11,618 nucleotides of DNA from a bacterium (GTDB lineage Bacteria; Hydrothermota; UBA3072; B12-G15), in contig QNDZ01000038.1 of assembly GCA_003646055.1 (NCBI GenBank), positions 1 to 11,618 on the forward strand, written 5' to 3'. Under the pieces are notes generated by a model that was given only the letters and a program-made list of their open reading frames with translations, did no database searches and was not told the DNA's origin. Below are positions 6,730-11,618 of the stretch, piece by piece. How positions within the stretch are numbered: position 1 is the stretch's first letter; each line of letters opens with the position of its first letter. A program made the translations under genes and the position numbers.

Positions 6730-9007
6730 AAGGTTTTTATTGTGGGTAGCAGGATTTATATGTTTGCTTCTCCTGCTCCCCTTTTTCTTCCCTTTACCCA
6801 AAGGTCTGTATCGCCCTACCTCCAAAATTGTCAGGGATAGATATGGAAGGGTTATCAGGGCTTATGTGTCTACTGATGAAAAATGGAGGATTTATGTTCC
6901 ACTTGATAAGATAGACCCCCTCCTTGTTAAGACAACCATTCTTTATGAGGACAGGTATTATTACTTTCACCCTGGTTTCAATCCCTTTTCGCTTTTCAGG
7001 GCACTTATTCAGAACATAAGGGCAGGAAAGATTGTTTCAGGGGGTTCAACAATCCCCATGCAACTTGCACGGATAGTGGAGCCAAAGCCCAGAACAATCC
7101 GCTCCAAGATTATTGAAATATTCAGGGCATATCAGTTCACAGTGAGACTTGGTAAGAAAAGGATACTTGAAAGATACCTTAATCTTGCACCCTATGGAGG
7201 AAATGTTGAAGGTATAGGTGCTGCATCACTTGGATATTTTGGAAAATTGCCAGATTCCCTCCTCCCTGGTGAGATTGCCTTCCTTGTTTCACTTCCCCAG
7301 TCTCCAACATTCAGAAGGCCAGGAAGGGAGGACAGACAGGATGCAAGGGATGTGGTGCTGAAAAAGATGCTCAGATACAATCTCATTGATAGCACAGATT
7401 ACCAGAGGGCTTTATCACTTGAAATCCCCACTGGATTTAAGCCATTCCCTCTCAATTCTCCCCATGCGTGTGATTTTCTGATACTACAGCACCCAGAAAT
7501 GGACGATATAAGGTCCTCTATTGATATGGATATTCAGCAGAAGGTTGAGAATATTGTTGTTTCATACAGGGGGTTTCTCCAGAGGAATGGTGCAACGAAT
7601 GCAAGTGTTGTTGTTATTGAGAATAAAACAGGCAAGGTAAGGGCTGCTGTTGGCTCAATAGATTACTTTGACAGAAGAATTGATGGACAGGTAAGGGGAT
7701 TTTATGCCTTTCGTTCTCCAGGTTCTGCCTTAAAGCCCTTTCTCTATGCGCTTGCCCTTGAAGAGGGTGTAATAACCACAGAGATGCTCATTGAGGATGC
7801 TCCATACACATTTTCAGGGTTTTCACCGCAAAATTATTCTGGGAAATGGAGAGGTGTTGTGAAGGCTGAGGAGGCACTATCCCTCTCCCTTAATATGCCC
7901 TTTGTTTTAATACTGAGAAGGACAGGGTACAAAAAATTTATGGAAAGGTTGTATGCAGGAGGCTTGAGAGGCCCTCTTCCCATGTCAGATTACGGTCTTC
8001 CTGTTATCACAGGTGGAATGGAGGTGAGACTCCTTGACCTTGCAAATCTTTATGCTTGCCTCTCAAGGGGTGGAATATATTTCAGGTGGTCAATGCTGGA
8101 AAATGAACCTGTTCCACCAGAAACACTGCTCTTCAGACCAGGGGCAGTCTGGCTTACACTGAAGGCCCTGAAAAAGAGAAACAGACCAGATGCACCTGAC
8201 ATGGCCGATTTTGTTTTTCCAAAAAGTGTGGTTTACTGGAAGACAGGCACCTCATGGGGAAGGAGGGATGCGTGGTGTTTTGGGTTCCAGAAGAATTACA
8301 CAGTGGGTGTATGGGTGGGGAACTTTTCAGGGGAGGGAGCCAGGAATATTGTTGGTGCAAAACTTGCTGCACCAATCCTCTTTGATATTCTGAAGGCCAT
8401 TGAACCTGAGTACTGGGATGGAACCTTTGACTGGGAAGATAAGGCAATGGACGACTTAGAACTTGCAGATGTCTGCAGTTTTTCTGGCTACAGACCAGGT
8501 AGTAATTGCCCTGATACATCAATGATTTATGTTGTTAAGGGTTCATTCCCCTACAAAAGGTGTCCCTTCCATAAGAGGTTTATACTGGAAAAAAGAACAG
8601 GATACAGGGCATGCCCATGGAAAAAATACAGGGAGGGTGAGATTGAGTCAGCAGTCCTTGTTATTTTTCCTCCACCTGTGAGAAAGATACTTGGAAAGGG
8701 TGGAGTTCCTTCATTCCCTCCAGATTGCAGATTGACCATTGAAAGGAAGACCCTCAGGATAACAAGCCCTCCCAATGGTTCATTCCACATTATACCCCAT
8801 GTGCGGGATGCAGGTTATATCCTCCTGCAGGCATATTCATCCGCTGGTAAGGGAACAATCCACTGGTTTGTGAATGGTGAGTACAAAGGGGATTCTGAAT
8901 CAGGAGAGGTGCTTTCAATCGTACCTGAACCAGGGGATATGCACATTGTTGCACAGGATGATGGCGGAAATGTTGAATCTGTGACCATACATGTGATGAA
9001 GGAGTGA
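6695..9007 (+). CDS. pbpC: Penicillin-binding protein 1C (bifunctional class A PBP)
   Basis: Membrane-anchored peptidoglycan synthase, 770 residues from GTG at 6695. A basic N-terminus (KRNKR) and hydrophobic segment (14-33) form the anchor. The GT51 glycosyltransferase domain has EDRYYYFHPGF with catalytic-type E85, and GGSTIPMQLAR (116-126). The transpeptidase domain has all three motifs: S344-A-L-K347, S398-L-N400 and K516-TGTS. Four cysteines (594, 605, 623, 640) lie after it, as in relatives. The C-terminal region, about 675-768, is the BiPBP_C domain that marks PBP1C. The family polymerises lipid II; transpeptidase activity of PBP1C itself is less certain. The start is ambiguous: neither GTG 6695 nor TTG 6713/6716 has a good ribosome site, while TTG 6740 follows an AAAAGG but would lose the basic residues. 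Overlap with the A2M gene suggests translational coupling. It is convergent with the AddB-like gene. Confidence 0.95.
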   Translation: MQKALELLKRNKRFLLWVAGFICLLLLLPFFFPLPKGLYRPTSKIVRDRYGRVIRAYVSTDEKWRIYVPLDKIDPLLVKTTILYEDRYYYFHPGFNPFSLFRALIQNIRAGKIVSGGSTIPMQLARIVEPKPRTIRSKIIEIFRAYQFTVRLGKKRILERYLNLAPYGGNVEGIGAASLGYFGKLPDSLLPGEIAFLVSLPQSPTFRRPGREDRQDARDVVLKKMLRYNLIDSTDYQRALSLEIPTGFKPFPLNSPHACDFLILQHPEMDDIRSSIDMDIQQKVENIVVSYRGFLQRNGATNASVVVIENKTGKVRAAVGSIDYFDRRIDGQVRGFYAFRSPGSALKPFLYALALEEGVITTEMLIEDAPYTFSGFSPQNYSGKWRGVVKAEEALSLSLNMPFVLILRRTGYKKFMERLYAGGLRGPLPMSDYGLPVITGGMEVRLLDLANLYACLSRGGIYFRWSMLENEPVPPETLLFRPGAVWLTLKALKKRNRPDAPDMADFVFPKSVVYWKTGTSWGRRDAWCFGFQKNYTVGVWVGNFSGEGARNIVGAKLAAPILFDILKAIEPEYWDGTFDWEDKAMDDLELADVCSFSGYRPGSNCPDTSMIYVVKGSFPYKRCPFHKRFILEKRTGYRACPWKKYREGEIESAVLVIFPPPVRKILGKGGVPSFPPDCRLTIERKTLRITSPPNGSFHIIPHVRDAGYILLQAYSSAGKGTIHWFVNGEYKGDSESGEVLSIVPEPGDMHIVAQDDGGNVESVTIHVMKE

Positions 9008-9011
9008 TTTT

Positions 9012-11618
9012 TCAGGACTTGCCACAGAATACCTTATATTTACATCTATAACAGAGCCCGCTTTCAGGGTATGGTTCAAAGGGTATCTCAGTGTTGATTA
9101 TCTCTTCCAGAACCATTGTGAGTGCCTGTTTCATGTCAGTTATTGGGGTTTCAACTTCTCTCCTTTCAGAGGTGAGGAGTGAGTAGTAATGGAAACCTAT
9201 TTTTTCCAGGGGAATTCCCTCCGCTTCAGAGAATAAATTAATGTAAATAATGGGCTGGAGTGTCTTTATTTTCTTTCTCACATCATCCATGTTGTTCAAT
9301 TCGCAAATTGTTTTATTGGGTATTTTAAGACTGCCTGTCTTGTAATCTATCAATGAGAACCTGTCCTGATTGTAATCAATCCTGTCTATCCTTCCTCTGA
9401 ATTTATAAGATTTTTCACCAAGTTTTATCTCTCCTTCATACTCCCTTTCAAGCCCATAAATAACCGACTCCCCTTTTTCACCCAGCAGGAAATTTCTTAA
9501 TCTGTTCTCAACAACCCTTTTCAGCATATTTCTTTTTCCACGGGGTATGTTGATAAATCTGTTATTAAACTCCCTGTAAAATGTCTCCATGGCATCATCA
9601 ATATCAATGGCTGGTTTTTCACCAGTAAAGGGCTTAAAAATTCTGTACATCAGGTCGTGCAGGAATATGCCAATGTCTTTCCCTTCAACCTCTTCAGAAA
9701 CCTCTGTTTCTTCCCTTAAACCAATTATGTGCTTCAGGTAGAATACAATTGGACAGAGGAGATAGTCCTGAAGCATGGTATGGGTGAATGGTGTAGAGAG
9801 CAACCTCTCAATCATGCTGGAATTTTTTTCAACAGTCCTGTATTCAGGTTTCAGAATACCCATGAATGCCAGTTTTTCCTCGTTTACAGGTTTCCCCCCT
9901 TTCTCCATTTCCCATTCAATCCTCTCTATAAATCTGCTCTTTATATTCTTTTCACCTGTGTCCATACTCCCACCAAGATAGAAAAGGTGAACCTCATCAG
10001 CACCCTCAATAAGCCTGAAGAAGTTGTAACTGTAAATTGCCTCCATATCCCTGTGGTCAGGCAACCTGAGAAGCCTTCTTAAAGGCGTGGGCAGGAGAGG
10101 GTCGTATTTGTATGCGCCTGGAATTGTTCCCTCATTCACATTCAGTATTATCACCCTCCTGAAGTTGAGGCATCGTGTTTCAAGCATACCCATAACCTGA
10201 ATCCCTGAGAGGGGTTCACCAATGAAAGGTATGGTGATGGAGGAGAGTTGTGATTTAATATAACCAATGAGTCCCCTATAACTGGAAAACTCAATGTTCC
10301 CTGCCTCTGTTTCAATCAACTGGCTCAATCTATCCATGAGTGCATAGAGGTATGTGTTGGTCAATGGATGGGGGTGTGCCTCAAGGGATTTCCCAATCAG
10401 GGTTATTATGTTCAGGAATTCCTCTGCCCAGTCAGAGACCTTTCTCTTTTCCCGCAAACTGTGTATAAATTGTTCATGGAATTTTCTCACAATCTCCCTT
10501 TCGTCTCTCTCTTCAAGAAGTTCCTCTATCTCATTGCATGGGAGGAACACGGCACCCGTATCACTACTTCTTCTATTGATAAGGTTCTTCAACTTTATAC
10601 ATGTTTCCTTCATGGTTCTTCCATCCATCACAATGGACTTAACATAGGGATGGGATATGAGGGAGATGTAATCAGGGAGGTATAGATTATCGCCCTCTCC
10701 AGTAATGTGAACCCTGTTCAGTGTTTCAAATAAACTGTAGAAAGGTGTCCTTTCAAATGGATAACCCATGGTGATGTTGAATTTACCCGAGAGGTTTACA
10801 CCAACTGTATGGAGGAATGGTATCAATGGCTCAGGGTCAGGTAGTACAACACAGGTATCCATGTCTGCATCTGATGTGATTACCTCACCAGCACCTGCCA
10901 CCTCTGCATGGATATTTGATGCACTGTAAATCTTTATATCCCTGTCTCTCTCTTTTTTACCTTCCAGCACAACAGGTTCAAATCCCCATTTTTTATGCAG
11001 GAGGAAGTGGAAGTAGTACGGTGATGACCTCTTCCCCTCCCATTTCTCAACATCAGAATGGAGTATCAATGTTCCTCCATTCTCAAGAATATGCCTGAAA
11101 ATTCTCTGTTCACTCCTTGAAAGTGCACTGAATCCACACAGGTAGATATGTTTGAAGGGGGTATTCAGTGATTCAATGTGCTCTGCCACCCATTTGTATG
11201 CCATTCCTCTATAAAATAATCCCTTCTGCTTGAGCGTATGGTGGAATGCCTCTATTATCCCTGTTATGTTCTTCCAGAAATCCTTCACCCATTCAACAAT
11301 CTCTTCCTCATAACCTGATATCCTCTCAACATTCTCAGGCTCTACCAGTTCAACCATAATCTCATCAATTGCAGATAGAATCTTCCTTCCCCATGGTGCA
11401 AAATTCTCCATTGTCCTTGTAATTTCAATAAGATGTTCTCCAAACCTCCCATCACAGGCTTTTTTCACGATTGCGTTGTAAAGGTGATATTCAAGTTCAG
11501 GCCCATCACCTGCAAATCTCTCTCCACGATTGTTCTCACTGTATATGTTGAAGATAAAGTCGTCTATTGAGAAGATGTCAGGTGGGAAGAATGGTCTTCC
11601 AATCTTTGTCTCTAATTC
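9012..11618 (-). CDS. addB: AddB-like helicase-nuclease subunit (PD-(D/E)XK, Fe-S type), N-terminus beyond window
   Basis: The C-terminal 868 residues are visible, numbered here from the right edge. The frame stays open to the edge, so the GTG at 11468 is only an internal valine. A central region near 480-520 (ETRCLNFRRVIILNVNEG, then PLRRLLRLPDHRD) matches the helicase-like core of AddB relatives. The C-terminal nuclease has H654, D745 (GRID), D758-Y-K760 and Q788-x3-Y792, the RecB-type PD-(D/E)XK set, all intact. C622 plus C856-x2-C859-x5-C865 match the four cysteines that hold the 4Fe-4S cluster in AddB nuclease domains. AddB works with AddA (a UvrD-like helicase-nuclease) to resect DNA double-strand ends for RecA. 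No AddA is in the window; it would lie to the right or left if clustered. The Walker region is outside the window, so ATP binding cannot be judged. A stand-alone RecB-like nuclease is the alternative. Confidence 0.82.
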   Translation of the reverse strand, partial: ELETKIGRPFFPPDIFSIDDFIFNIYSENNRGERFAGDGPELEYHLYNAIVKKACDGRFGEHLIEITRTMENFAPWGRKILSAIDEIMVELVEPENVERISGYEEEIVEWVKDFWKNITGIIEAFHHTLKQKGLFYRGMAYKWVAEHIESLNTPFKHIYLCGFSALSRSEQRIFRHILENGGTLILHSDVEKWEGKRSSPYYFHFLLHKKWGFEPVVLEGKKERDRDIKIYSASNIHAEVAGAGEVITSDADMDTCVVLPDPEPLIPFLHTVGVNLSGKFNITMGYPFERTPFYSLFETLNRVHITGEGDNLYLPDYISLISHPYVKSIVMDGRTMKETCIKLKNLINRRSSDTGAVFLPCNEIEELLEERDEREIVRKFHEQFIHSLREKRKVSDWAEEFLNIITLIGKSLEAHPHPLTNTYLYALMDRLSQLIETEAGNIEFSSYRGLIGYIKSQLSSITIPFIGEPLSGIQVMGMLETRCLNFRRVIILNVNEGTIPGAYKYDPLLPTPLRRLLRLPDHRDMEAIYSYNFFRLIEGADEVHLFYLGGSMDTGEKNIKSRFIERIEWEMEKGGKPVNEEKLAFMGILKPEYRTVEKNSSMIERLLSTPFTHTMLQDYLLCPIVFYLKHIIGLREETEVSEEVEGKDIGIFLHDLMYRIFKPFTGEKPAIDIDDAMETFYREFNNRFINIPRGKRNMLKRVVENRLRNFLLGEKGESVIYGLEREYEGEIKLGEKSYKFRGRIDRIDYNQDRFSLIDYKTGSLKIPNKTICELNNMDDVRKKIKTLQPIIYINLFSEAEGIPLEKIGFHYYSLLTSERREVETPITDMKQALTMVLEEIINTEIPFEPYPESGLCYRCKYKVFCGKS

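Noticed and set aside
8154..8522. 122-codon antisense frame opposite the pbpC transpeptidase domain
   Set aside because: It is opposite the intact KTG region; the translation is low-complexity and has no ribosome site.
9729..10082. 117-codon plus-strand frame opposite the AddB-like gene
   Set aside because: It lies opposite the conserved core of an intact coding frame, so it is a shadow.

Overview
The window carries five protein-coding genes, two of them cut by the window edges, and one 130-base divergent promoter region. It looks like chromosome from an uncultured or thermophile-like diderm (Gram-negative-type) bacterium. The DNA is AT-rich, and arginine is coded mostly by AGG/AGA. The central gene pair, a membrane-anchored alpha-2-macroglobulin and penicillin-binding protein 1C, makes sense only in a cell with a periplasm. 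I saw no tRNA, rRNA, CRISPR array, insertion sequence or phage gene. The phylum cannot be fixed from this sequence alone.

Layout: (1) Bases 1-322, minus strand: the first 107 residues of a PEP-synthase/pyruvate-phosphate-dikinase-like ATP-grasp protein. (2) Bases 324-1217, minus strand: a UbiA-type polytopic prenyltransferase. Its stop codon lies one base before the start of gene 1, so the two form a tight operon. (3) Bases 1218-1350: back-to-back promoters. The leftward one has a near-ideal extended -10 placed so close to the ATG that the transcript is probably leaderless. The rightward one has a perfect TTGACA box, and a perfect 18-base palindrome sits over its -10. (4) Bases 1351-9007, plus strand: a thioester-type bacterial alpha-2-macroglobulin (1792 aa) followed, with a 35-base overlap, by pbpC (about 770 aa). 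(5) Bases 9012-11618, minus strand: the C-terminal 868 residues of an AddB-like helicase-nuclease subunit, convergent with pbpC and only four bases from it.

How they fit together: the A2M/PBP1C pair is a known bacterial partnership. A2M is thought to trap proteases that breach the outer membrane, and PBP1C is thought to repair peptidoglycan. AddB belongs to double-strand-break processing and shows no evident functional link to that pair. The prenyltransferase/ATP-grasp operon is the least understood part of the window: both families are recognisable, but the substrates are not.
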